Of a DNA stretch of 15,478 bases, positions 8,753 to 15,478 are shown piece by piece. Each line of letters begins with the position of its first letter. The first letter of the stretch is position 1. The translations under genes and the position numbers were made by a program. The stretch comes from Desulfuromonadales bacterium. GTDB lineage: Bacteria; Desulfobacterota; Desulfuromonadia; Desulfuromonadales; BM103. The stretch spans positions 1-15,478 of the forward strand of contig DAOWJU010000011.1 of assembly GCA_030640215.1 (NCBI GenBank). The letters run 5' to 3'. Under the pieces are notes generated by a model, which saw only the letters and a program-made list of their open reading frames with translations, had not been told where the DNA came from and did not search any database.

Positions 8753-9874
8753 ATGAAACATTCCGACTTCCTCGTCATAGGTGCCGGTGTCATCGGCTCG
8801 GCGGTGGCGTGCGGTCTCTTGCGAAAAAGTCGCAGTGTCACCTTGCTGGATGAAGGTGGCGATGCCTTGCGTGCTTCTCTCGGCAACTTTGGCCTGGTCT
8901 GGGTACAAGGAAAGGGTCAGGGGGCAAGGCGTTACGCTGAGTGGTGCCATGAAGCCTCAGAAGTTTTCCCTGAATATGCTCAGAAGCTTCAGGATGAAAC
9001 CGGCGTCGATCTGGCTTACCGTAAACCCGGGGGGCTTACCCTCTGTCACGGCGAAGAGGAATACCAGAAGCGCACGCAAGTTCTCGCGCGGCTGAAAAAT
9101 GAATCGCGCCACGGTGCCTACGACTGCAGCATGCTCAGACGGCAGGAGATTCAGCAGATGCTGCCGACGCTGACTCTGGGACCAGGGATCGCAGGTGGGT
9201 CCTACTCTCCCCATGATGGATATCTGAACCCCCTGGCCCTGCTCAAGGCATTGCACACGTCCTTCACTCTGGGAGAAGGAGCTTTCTGTTCCGGCATCGC
9301 AGCCACTAATATCTACCATGAACACGGACGCTTCCTCGTTACTACCTCCAAAGGGAAGTTTTCGGCAGAGAAAATCGTTCTGGCTGCCGGTCATGGCGTC
9401 GCACGTTTGGCCGCCATGGTTGGCATGCAGGTAGAGGTTCATCCAGAACAGGGACAATTGATGGTGACCGAACGTACGCGCCCGGTCCTGTCCATGCCGA
9501 TCAGCGGCATTCAACAGACAGCGGAAGGCAGTTTTATTGTCGGGCTTTCCAAGCGTGAGATCGGGTTCAATACTGACACCGATACCAGGCTGCTGAAACA
9601 GATGGCGCAACGGGTTGTAAATGCTTTTCCGGCTCTCGCCAGCCTAAGGATCGTTCGCAGTTGGTCGGCGTTACGGATTTTGTCAGCCGATGGTTTGCCC
9701 ATCTACCAGCAGTCAGAGAGCTGTCCCGGGGCTTATGTTGTCACCTCGCATAGCGGAATCACCCTGGCCCCTCTGCATCAGACACTTATCGCCGACTGGA
9801 TTGTCGATGGTGTCCAGCCGGAAGAATTTGAAAGCTTCGGCACGAGGAGATTCGATGTTGAAAAGACTGCATGA
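8753..9874 (+). CDS. FAD-dependent oxidoreductase, DadA/glycine-oxidase fold (beta-type subunit 1)
   Basis: A 373-aa flavoprotein of the DAO fold that would oxidise the C-N bond of an amino or imino acid. The dinucleotide-binding motif is at residues 10-15 (GAGVIG) with the ribose-binding acid in LLDEG. It then carries SLGNFGLVWVQGKG, a substrate-domain segment PHDGYLNPLALLKAL, an FAD contact region VLAAGHGVARLAAMVG, and the C-terminal cap SHSGITLAPLHQTLIADWI. These traits fit the beta subunits of HcnC / opine oxidase / hydroxyproline dehydrogenase-like complexes. The ribosome binding site is weak (GGAA at 8741-8744). The 3' end overlaps the [2Fe-2S] gene by 20 bases, implying coupled translation. 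It differs clearly from the second DadA-like protein at 11535-12653. Substrate unknown. Confidence 0.9.
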   Translation: MKHSDFLVIGAGVIGSAVACGLLRKSRSVTLLDEGGDALRASLGNFGLVWVQGKGQGARRYAEWCHEASEVFPEYAQKLQDETGVDLAYRKPGGLTLCHGEEEYQKRTQVLARLKNESRHGAYDCSMLRRQEIQQMLPTLTLGPGIAGGSYSPHDGYLNPLALLKALHTSFTLGEGAFCSGIAATNIYHEHGRFLVTTSKGKFSAEKIVLAAGHGVARLAAMVGMQVEVHPEQGQLMVTERTRPVLSMPISGIQQTAEGSFIVGLSKREIGFNTDTDTRLLKQMAQRVVNAFPALASLRIVRSWSALRILSADGLPIYQQSESCPGAYVVTSHSGITLAPLHQTLIADWIVDGVQPEEFESFGTRRFDVEKTA

Positions 9875-10166
9875 AAACAGTGACCGAAAAAAGGTGACCA
9901 TCAATTTCGAGGGCGTCCAGATTGAAGTCCTTGCCGGAGAGACCGTAGCTGCGGCCGTCCTTGCTGCGGAGACGGATTACACGCGGACATCTGCCATAAG
10001 TGGTGTTCACCGGGCGCCCTATTGCCAGATGGGAATCTGTTTTGAATGCTTGATGGAAATAGATGGAGTCCCGAACCGCCAGGCCTGCATGATTGAGGTT
10101 CGCGAAGGGATGAAGGTCAATAGACAGCATGGCGCCAGGGGGTTGAGTGATGAAGTCTCTGTATGA
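9855..10166 (+). CDS. Small [2Fe-2S] protein, gamma-type subunit of an HcnABC/opine-oxidase-like complex
   Basis: This 103-aa electron-transfer subunit has a plant-type ferredoxin fold. The ATG at 9855 follows GAGGAG (9844-9849) with 5-base spacing. The frame is open further back to 9690, but that part only re-reads the upstream FAD gene. An N-terminal beta-hairpin (VTINFEGVQIEVLAGETVAA) leads to the cluster ligands C57-x4-C62-x2-C65-x12-C78 in YCQMGICFECLMEIDG and RQACM, the pattern of HcnA-like proteins and of the gamma subunit of sarcosine, opine and hydroxyproline dehydrogenases. It overlaps its neighbours on both sides (20 and 17 bases), so its product is probably made in step with the flavin subunits and docks to them. 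There is no signal peptide; it should be cytoplasmic. Confidence 0.92.
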   Translation: MLKRLHENSDRKKVTINFEGVQIEVLAGETVAAAVLAAETDYTRTSAISGVHRAPYCQMGICFECLMEIDGVPNRQACMIEVREGMKVNRQHGARGLSDEVSV

Positions 10167-11538
10167 TCTGGTCATCATAGGCGCCGGGCCTGCGGGGTTG
10201 GCGGCGGCGGTTGCGGCGAGGGATTTCGGTCTGTCGACTCTGGTTCTTGACGAACAGCAGATCCCTGGTGGTCAGATTTATCGCTCAATCGAAAAGGCTC
10301 TCACTGAAAATACACCTGTTCTCGGCAAGGACTATTTCCACGGTCAGAAGCTGGTGGAGAGGTTTCGTCAAGCGGGAGCAGATTACCTCCCTGAAGCGAC
10401 GATCTGGGATCTTGGTCGTGATCTGATTGTCAGTTGTCTGGTCGACAACCAGGCCAGGCAGATCAGAGCAAGGCACATTCTGATTGCTGTCGGTGCCATG
10501 GAGCGTCCGGTGCCGATTCCCGGCTGGACTCTGCCTGGAGTCATGGGTGCCGCTGCTGCTGATATATTGTTTAAATCGTGTGACATGATTCCCGAAGGGC
10601 CTGTGGTTCTGGCTGGCAGCGGGCCTCTGCAGCTGCTGGTTGCCTGTCGCCTGATTGATAATGGCGTCAAGGTTGCGGGAATGGTGGAAACCAACGGCTT
10701 TGGCGACAACCTCAAGGCCCTTCCGCATTTCCCCGGTGCCCTGCGTGTCCCCCACTATCTGATCAAGGGTTTGTCGATGCTCTGGAAAGTTCGACAGGCC
10801 GGAATCCCTGCTTTTCGGAATGCAACCAACCTCCGGGTTGAGGGTGATGAGTCAGCTGAAGCCTTGTGTTTCGATGCGCGCGGCAAAGCCCAAAAAATTC
10901 CGGCAAAAACGATACTCTTGCACGAAGGTGTTGTGCCTAATCTACAATTGACCCGTTTGCTTGGTTGTGAGCACCAATGGTATGAGCCTCAGCGTTACTG
11001 GAAACCTGTCCTGGATAGTTGGGGGCAGACCAGCGTCAACGGCATTTCGGTGGCTGGCGATGCCGGGGGTGTTTTCGGTGCAAAAACCGCAGAGGCTGCC
11101 GGTCATCTTGCAGCAATAGATATTTCATCTCGACTGCAGGCTCTTTCCGCTCAGGAAAAGGCTTCGGCTGCAGCGCCATTACTTAAGGAGAGAGCTCGAG
11201 AAATGTCGATACGACCTTTTCTTGATACGGTCTTCCCCCCCGGGAGGCAGGCTCTGGTACCACCGGGAAACGAGACGCTGGTCTGCCGTTGTGAAGAATT
11301 GACCGCCGGACAAATCCGTGAGGCAGTTGCTCTGGGAGCTCTTTCTCCGGGCCAGGTCAAGGCGCAGACACGCGCCGGCATGGGCCCCTGCCAAGGACGT
11401 ATGTGCGGTTTGACCGTAGCCGAAATTATCGCTGCGAGCCGTCAGGTCCCACTGGCTGAGGTTGGACATTTGCGAGTCAGGCCGCCACTTAAACCGATCA
11501 CACTCGGTCAGTTGGCAAAGCTGGAGATTGCTGAATGA
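10150..11538 (+). CDS. FAD/NAD-type flavoprotein with C-terminal [2Fe-2S] domain, alpha subunit (HcnB/OoxA type)
   Basis: This is the large electron-transferring subunit that would pass electrons from the beta flavoprotein, probably to the respiratory chain. The ATG at 10150 is chosen because AGGGGG (10137-10142) lies 7 bases upstream; the GTG directly before it (10147) is too close. N-terminal FAD motif GAGPAG at residues 11-16; PGGQIYR; a second nucleotide-binding glycine motif LAGSGPLQLL mid-protein; FAD-binding VAGDAGGVFGA. The C-terminal bfd-like module supplies C379-x-C381, then C414-x4-C419 in MGPCQGRMC, the usual [2Fe-2S] ligands of HcnB, opine oxidase A and hydroxyproline dehydrogenase alpha. 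462 aa is normal. Its start overlaps the gamma gene by 17 bases and its end overlaps the second beta gene by four. Confidence 0.93.
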   Translation: MKSLYDLVIIGAGPAGLAAAVAARDFGLSTLVLDEQQIPGGQIYRSIEKALTENTPVLGKDYFHGQKLVERFRQAGADYLPEATIWDLGRDLIVSCLVDNQARQIRARHILIAVGAMERPVPIPGWTLPGVMGAAAADILFKSCDMIPEGPVVLAGSGPLQLLVACRLIDNGVKVAGMVETNGFGDNLKALPHFPGALRVPHYLIKGLSMLWKVRQAGIPAFRNATNLRVEGDESAEALCFDARGKAQKIPAKTILLHEGVVPNLQLTRLLGCEHQWYEPQRYWKPVLDSWGQTSVNGISVAGDAGGVFGAKTAEAAGHLAAIDISSRLQALSAQEKASAAAPLLKERAREMSIRPFLDTVFPPGRQALVPPGNETLVCRCEELTAGQIREAVALGALSPGQVKAQTRAGMGPCQGRMCGLTVAEIIAASRQVPLAEVGHLRVRPPLKPITLGQLAKLEIAE

Positions 11539-12653
11539 ACGTGGACACTCAGTTTGATGTCGTCGTGATCGGTGGTGGGCTGCAGGGCTGTTCCGTTGCC
11601 CTTCATCTGGCACACGAAAAAAAACGCGTTCTGATTATTGAAAGGGACTCCTGTGGCCAGCATGCTTCCGGGGTTAATGCCGGAGGGTTGCGTCGCCTCA
11701 ACCGTCTGGTTGAAGAGATCCCGCTTTCCATGGCTGCACAGAAGATGTGGCATGACATTGAAAGCCTGGTTGGTAGTGACTGCGGTTTCAGGCCCACCGG
11801 ACAGGTTCGAATCGCCAGCAACCAGGAAGACTTGGCTACTCTCGAAGAGCGGGCGCAAAAGACGCGCTTGCTTGGCTATAGGCATGAAGAAATGATCAAT
11901 GCCGAAGCCTTACGCAAAATGGTCCCTGCAATCGGCAACCGGGGCGTTGGCGCTCTGATTTGCCGAGGAGACGGTTTTGCAGATCCAGCCCTGACCTGCC
12001 TTGCCTTTCGCCTGCGTGCAGAAGACCTTGGTGTTACCATTCGCCAGGGTAGTGGCGTCAGCGCTATCGAGAAAAACAATCAAAATTGGCGGGTTTATAC
12101 AGGGGCTCACTCTTTTGATGCGCCGACCATTGTTAATTGTGCGGGTGCCTGGGGCGATCGCATTGCCGCTATGGCTGGCGATCACTCGTCGCTTAAAAAA
12201 ACAGCGCTGGCTTTAATGGTAACTGCCCGGTTACCCCATTTTATTGATCCGGTGATCGGCCATGCCAGCCGCAAGCTTTCTTTCAAACAGATGTCGAATG
12301 GTACTCTTGTTATTGGTGGCGCGCTGAAAGGGATTCTGACAGAAAACCAGAAAGACACTCTGATTGATTTTCCTCAGATGAAAGAGAGTGCCGAGACGGT
12401 CTGTTCCTTCTTCCCTTTTCTGAAAGATCTACCGGTGGTGCGTTGCTGGGCCGGGATCGAAGGGATGACCCCGGATAAATTACCGATTATCGGACCAGGC
12501 AAAGCAGGTTCCGGAGTTTTTCATGCCTTTGGTTTTTCGGCTCATGGTTATCAGCTGGCGCCGATTATTGGGCGAGTGATGACTGATCTGATTTGTCGAG
12601 GCAAGACCGAGTTCGACCTGGAAGCGTTCCGAATTAACAGATTCCTGCCTTGA
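11535..12653 (+). CDS. FAD-dependent oxidoreductase, DadA/SoxB-like (beta-type subunit 2)
   Basis: A second DAO-fold flavoprotein of 372 aa. Its ATG overlaps the alpha-subunit stop (ATGA), which makes it the most tightly coupled candidate for the catalytic beta subunit. The Rossmann motif GGGLQG is at residues 13-18, with the ribose acid in LIIERD. It continues with the DadA/SoxB-type ASGVNAGGLRR, an internal RGDGFADPALTCLAF, VNCAGAWGDRIAAMAG, and the C-terminal WAGIEGMTPDKLPIIGP and GFSAHGYQLAPIIG. The gene order gamma-alpha-beta is that of hcnABC, but this protein is shorter than HcnC as I know it, and the context favours catabolism over cyanide production. It is clearly distinct from beta 1 (which has GNFGLVWVQ where this has GVNAGGLRR). 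Substrate unknown. Confidence 0.9.
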   Translation: MNVDTQFDVVVIGGGLQGCSVALHLAHEKKRVLIIERDSCGQHASGVNAGGLRRLNRLVEEIPLSMAAQKMWHDIESLVGSDCGFRPTGQVRIASNQEDLATLEERAQKTRLLGYRHEEMINAEALRKMVPAIGNRGVGALICRGDGFADPALTCLAFRLRAEDLGVTIRQGSGVSAIEKNNQNWRVYTGAHSFDAPTIVNCAGAWGDRIAAMAGDHSSLKKTALALMVTARLPHFIDPVIGHASRKLSFKQMSNGTLVIGGALKGILTENQKDTLIDFPQMKESAETVCSFFPFLKDLPVVRCWAGIEGMTPDKLPIIGPGKAGSGVFHAFGFSAHGYQLAPIIGRVMTDLICRGKTEFDLEAFRINRFLP

Positions 12654-12795
12654 TCAAAAAACTGGAGCGACAGCCGATGGTATATCTTGTTACACTCCCT
12701 TGGGTGCTTTTGATCCGCCCACCAGCCAACTCCCTGATATTGTTGTAATCACAAATAATGGAGTGGTGAGTCATTCCCCGTCGGTTGAGGTTTCA
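12654..12795. other. Spacer before second SBP gene; contains a 23-codon hydrophobic frame
   Basis: This 142-base gap is the largest break after 4531 and probably holds a promoter or leader for the second SBP gene. An ATG at 12677 preceded by GGAG (12663-12666, 10-base spacing) opens a 23-codon frame ending at TAA 12746-12748. It encodes a leucine-rich hydrophobic peptide, which could be a leader or chance. No terminator hairpin is evident after the oxidase gene, so read-through from the upstream operon is possible. I could not find a convincing -35/-10 pair. Confidence 0.4.
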
Positions 12796-14391
12796 ATGAA
12801 AGAAACTGTTATTCTGATGCTCCTCTTTTTTTGGGCCGGTGCCAGCAACGCTGCTGGAGTCGATGGCTCAACAGGCTCTGATTCTCTGCGTATAGGCATC
12901 AACGCGACCGATATTGAAACCCTCGACCCTCATCTGGCCGCCAGCTTTCAAGACCGCATGGTCGCCGACATGGTGTTCAACGGTCTACTCAGGTATGTTC
13001 CCGGCAATGCCCCCCATTTTGAGCCTGATCTTGCGGAGAATATCCCCGAACCGTTTATTGTTGATGGCCACCAGATCTGGACTTTTAAACTCAGAAAGGG
13101 AGTTTTCTTTCACGCCGGACCGAACAACAAAGCCTACGAATTCACCGCAGACGATGTTATCTATTCCTTGCAGAAGGCTGCTGATCCGAAACGCTCAGCC
13201 TATGCCGGTGAGTACGAAGGGATGACCTTCAAAAAGGTTGATGATTATACTTGCAGCATTATTCTGGAGACGCCCCTTTCACCAAACCTGTTTTTTCCAA
13301 AAGTTGCAGATTATGCTGGGGGATTCATAGTCTCCAGCCGTGCCCTGCAGGCTTTGGGGGACACCATCTTTAGTACGCACCCTGTTGGCACCGGGCCTTT
13401 TTCCTTCACCTCTCGTCAGCCGAAACAGCAGGTTACTCTGGCAGCCCATTCTGGATATTTTCGTACGCCTCCTCGATTAAGCCAGGTGTTGATCCGTTTT
13501 CTGCCTGATCCGGATGAACGCTATGCGGCCTTTCGAAGAAGAGAGCTTGACCTGATCAGGGCTGAAACGAAAACGGTACAGAAGGGACCCTTTTCTACCA
13601 ACACCCTGATCGATATTTTTGGTGTACCAGAAGTGGCCCTGATTCACTTTAACACCAGTGTTAAACCACTGAATGATCTTCGTGTTCGCCGGGCGATTGC
13701 CTACGCTCTTGATCGTGACGGGTTCCTCGCCAGTTTTCCTCAAGCAACCGTTGGCAATGTGTATGCACCAATCCCTCAACAATTTCTCCCCGGTGGGGTT
13801 CCCGCGCGGGAGGTCAGGGCACTTGGGCTTGATTACCCGATCGACCTGGGAAAAAGTCGCATGCTGTTGGCTGAGGCAGGCTATCCGAACGGGTTTGCTC
13901 TTGATGTGGTCGCGACAAAATTAAGCCATGTGCGCAAAAATTATGAAACTTTGAAGGCCCAGTTAGCCAAGGTAGGAATAGAGATTAACCTGACGATTGT
14001 TGATCACTCCCTCATGCACCGCATGATCAGGAAAGATCTGAGTGCCATCGTGATTTATGAAGCTTGGCGGCCTAATACAGATGTTTTTCTCAGCAGGTTT
14101 TTTCATTCGGACTCGATTGTGCTCTCGGGGAAAAATCCCGATACTAATTTCTCTCATTACCGTGGCATCGATACGTTAATCCTTCTCGCACGCAAAGAGA
14201 TGAACCCGGTCAAACAAGAGAAGCTCTGGGAATATGCTCAAGTAAAATTGCTTGAAGATATGGTCGTTTACCCACTGCATTTCAGGAACAAGGTTTATAT
14301 TCGTCATGGTTATGTTGATTATGGCCATCCCCTGGTTGCGTCAATGGCTCTTTATCCGCAAGTGACTGAAAAAACCAGGCTGCTAAAATAA
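12796..14391 (+). CDS. Second periplasmic substrate-binding protein, SBP family 5
   Basis: A 531-aa family-5 solute receptor. The ATG at 12796 is chosen because it begins a clean signal peptide (MKETVILMLLFFWAGASNA, cleavage near residue 19-20, no lipobox) and follows GAGG (12787-12790) with 5-base spacing. The open frame back to 12700 would bury this signal. It is paralogous to the SBP at 2870 along its length; shared blocks include LDPH, QD-(K/R), VFNGL-(V/L)-R, TADDV, GTGPF, QVTL, RVR-x-AI, EAGYP-(D/N)-G and NFSH. It lies after the oxidase genes and just before a membrane sensor, away from the permeases. It could feed the same transporter with another ligand, or act as the ligand-presenting partner of the sensor. 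Confidence 0.92.
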   Translation: MKETVILMLLFFWAGASNAAGVDGSTGSDSLRIGINATDIETLDPHLAASFQDRMVADMVFNGLLRYVPGNAPHFEPDLAENIPEPFIVDGHQIWTFKLRKGVFFHAGPNNKAYEFTADDVIYSLQKAADPKRSAYAGEYEGMTFKKVDDYTCSIILETPLSPNLFFPKVADYAGGFIVSSRALQALGDTIFSTHPVGTGPFSFTSRQPKQQVTLAAHSGYFRTPPRLSQVLIRFLPDPDERYAAFRRRELDLIRAETKTVQKGPFSTNTLIDIFGVPEVALIHFNTSVKPLNDLRVRRAIAYALDRDGFLASFPQATVGNVYAPIPQQFLPGGVPAREVRALGLDYPIDLGKSRMLLAEAGYPNGFALDVVATKLSHVRKNYETLKAQLAKVGIEINLTIVDHSLMHRMIRKDLSAIVIYEAWRPNTDVFLSRFFHSDSIVLSGKNPDTNFSHYRGIDTLILLARKEMNPVKQEKLWEYAQVKLLEDMVVYPLHFRNKVYIRHGYVDYGHPLVASMALYPQVTEKTRLLK

Positions 14392-14408
14392 TCACTGGTT
14401 TTTTCGGT
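14365..14408. terminator. Possible terminator hairpin at the end of the second SBP gene
   Basis: GAAAAAACCAG (14368-14378) is the exact reverse complement of CTGGTTTTTTC (14395-14405), with a 16-base loop; three more pairs, one of them G-U, extend the stem to 14365/14408. The A-run and T-run in the arms make it look like a bidirectional intrinsic terminator. It overlaps the SBP stop codon (14389-14391) and ends 12 bases before the sensor ATG. The GC core is only four pairs, so it may merely attenuate transcription into the sensor gene. Confidence 0.4.
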
Positions 14409-14420
14409 GCCGAGGGTCCG

Positions 14421-15478
14421 ATGAAAATTTATAGCAAAATTCTTCTATTTACACTTCCTCTGGTTTTGCTTTCTCTCTTATCGGGTGCGGGAGGAACTTA
14501 CTATCTTTCCAAGCAGTCTCTTGAACATCTGGCTGACAACTGGTTGCAAACCAGACTCACAGAAGCCATGCAAATAGTTGCCGAGAATGAGGAGTTTCTG
14601 CGACGCTACAGTATTGCAGACATCTCTTCTGGGGTAAAAAAGGCGCAGTATGATGCCGGCTCAATGCTGCAGGTCATGAAAATCGGTGATCTGGGATATG
14701 TTTTTGTTGTCGATAGCGAAGGTCTTGTGGTTGTTCACCCCGAAGAGAAACAGATTGGTGTCAACCTGAAGGGCTTGGAATGGTTTGCCGAAATGACAAA
14801 ACAGCCTGCCGGACAGCTTGATTATCGCTGGAACGGAACGCGTAATCTGGCTGCCTATGAATATTCTCCGACCTGGAAGTGGTATGTCATCGTGGCGGAT
14901 CCTTTCAGTGAAATCTATGGAGGTATCAACAGGACCAGGGACCTGGTCATTTCCTTGGCAATTTTCGGGTCCATTCTGATGGTCTTGCTGATTATTTTTC
15001 TGGCGCGTAAGATGACGGCTCCATTAAGGCTATTAGTGGACAGTGCACAAAAGATCGGTGGTGGAGATCTTGAATCACGTGTTCCTGTGAACAGTAATGA
15101 TGAATTCGGAGAACTTTCGGAAGCTTTTAATACTATGTCTGGCCAGCTGCAAAAAAGTCATGGTGCGCTGATACAAAGTGAGCAGCTGTTTCGCTCTTTG
15201 ATTGAAAATGAATCGGGAATCATATTCCTGCTTGATCAAGAATGTATCGTCCGTTACCTCAGCCCTTCACTGCATCGAGTTCTGGGCTACCGGTTGGAAG
15301 AACTCCTGGGGGAATCTCTGGACACACTTGTTCATCCCGATGATAAGGTCATGTGCAAGGCTTTTCTCGACAAGACCTTACACGATCCGAGCAGTAGCCA
15401 TTCAGCTGAAATTCGCCTGGCTCACGCTGATGGCAGCTGGCGTGTGTTTGAAAGCATCAGTCAGAACCTGCTCGATGA
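14421..15478 (+). CDS. Membrane sensor protein, Cache-HAMP-PAS (3' end outside window)
   Basis: The frame starts at ATG 14421 (GAGGG at 14412-14416, 4-base spacing) and is open to the window edge: 352 codons plus two bases. Residues about 7-28 form a first transmembrane helix. Residues about 30-170 form an extracytoplasmic domain with the single-Cache signature (VMKIGDLGYVFVVDSEGLVV, HPEEKQIGVNL, then YSPTWKWYVIVADPFSEIY). A second helix follows at about 175-195, a HAMP linker at about 196-248 (MTAPLRLLV, GGGDLESRVPV, DEFGELSEAFN) and a PAS domain from about 253 (FRSLIENESGIIFLLD, GYRLEELLGESL, HPDD). The output domain (histidine kinase, GGDEF or other) is not visible. It starts 30 bases after the second SBP gene, so the SBP or its ligand may be what it senses. 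Confidence 0.9.
   Translation, partial: MKIYSKILLFTLPLVLLSLLSGAGGTYYLSKQSLEHLADNWLQTRLTEAMQIVAENEEFLRRYSIADISSGVKKAQYDAGSMLQVMKIGDLGYVFVVDSEGLVVVHPEEKQIGVNLKGLEWFAEMTKQPAGQLDYRWNGTRNLAAYEYSPTWKWYVIVADPFSEIYGGINRTRDLVISLAIFGSILMVLLIIFLARKMTAPLRLLVDSAQKIGGGDLESRVPVNSNDEFGELSEAFNTMSGQLQKSHGALIQSEQLFRSLIENESGIIFLLDQECIVRYLSPSLHRVLGYRLEELLGESLDTLVHPDDKVMCKAFLDKTLHDPSSSHSAEIRLAHADGSWRVFESISQNLLD

Noticed and set aside
9690..9854. N-terminal extension of the [2Fe-2S] protein
   Set aside because: The extension re-reads the upstream FAD gene out of frame; the ribosome binding site and family length support the ATG at 9855.
12677..12692. Possible sigma-54 promoter in the spacer before the second SBP
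   Set aside because: The spacing between TGG and TTG is two bases short of the consensus and the flanking bases do not match.
12700..12795. N-terminal extension of the second SBP
   Set aside because: It would place 32 polar residues before an evident signal peptide; ATG 12796 has its own ribosome binding site.
1..15478. CRISPR array, IS element, phage genes, tRNA or rRNA
   Set aside because: No spaced direct repeats, transposase motifs, terminal repeats, cloverleaf-like or rRNA-like sequences were seen by eye.

Overview
The window looks like chromosomal DNA from a Gram-negative bacterium, most likely a deltaproteobacterium of the Desulfuromonadales/Geobacter type. This rests on the style of the UvrA protein, cleavable non-lipoprotein signal peptides on periplasmic proteins, a moderate GC content and a large Cache-HAMP-PAS sensor. 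The taxonomic call is an inference from sequence style; no search was run.

Layout, all recognised genes on the + strand: (1) 1-2624, uvrA lacking only its first ~63 codons, which lie before the window. (2) 2625-2869, a spacer with a perfect 7-bp inverted repeat, a weak hairpin and a protein-like open frame on the minus strand. (3) 2870-4429, a family-5 periplasmic substrate-binding protein (SBP). (4) A 12-bp perfect stem-loop at 4446-4487, then a tightly packed run at 4531-12653: two peptide-type ABC permeases, two peptide-type ABC ATPases, a Rid-family protein, a DadA-like FAD oxidase, a small [2Fe-2S] protein, a large FAD/NAD-type flavoprotein with a C-terminal [2Fe-2S] module, and a second, different DadA-like FAD oxidase. 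Spacing runs from a 20-bp overlap to a 48-bp gap. (5) 12796-14391, a second SBP paralogous to the first. (6) From 14421 to the window edge, the N-terminal part of a membrane sensor (Cache-HAMP-PAS) whose output domain lies outside.

Reading of the system: the transporter imports a small amino-acid-derived compound (peptide, opine, N-alkylated or D-amino/imino acid). A membrane-associated heteromeric dehydrogenase of the HcnABC / opine oxidase / D-hydroxyproline dehydrogenase type (alpha + beta + gamma) oxidises its C-N bond. The Rid protein hydrolyses the reactive imine or enamine released. The substrate cannot be read from the sequence. The least ordinary points are two dissimilar beta-type flavoproteins flanking one alpha-gamma pair, and a second SBP placed next to a Cache sensor and away from the transporter, which suggests binding-protein-assisted sensing. 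No CRISPR array, insertion sequence, phage gene, tRNA or rRNA was seen.
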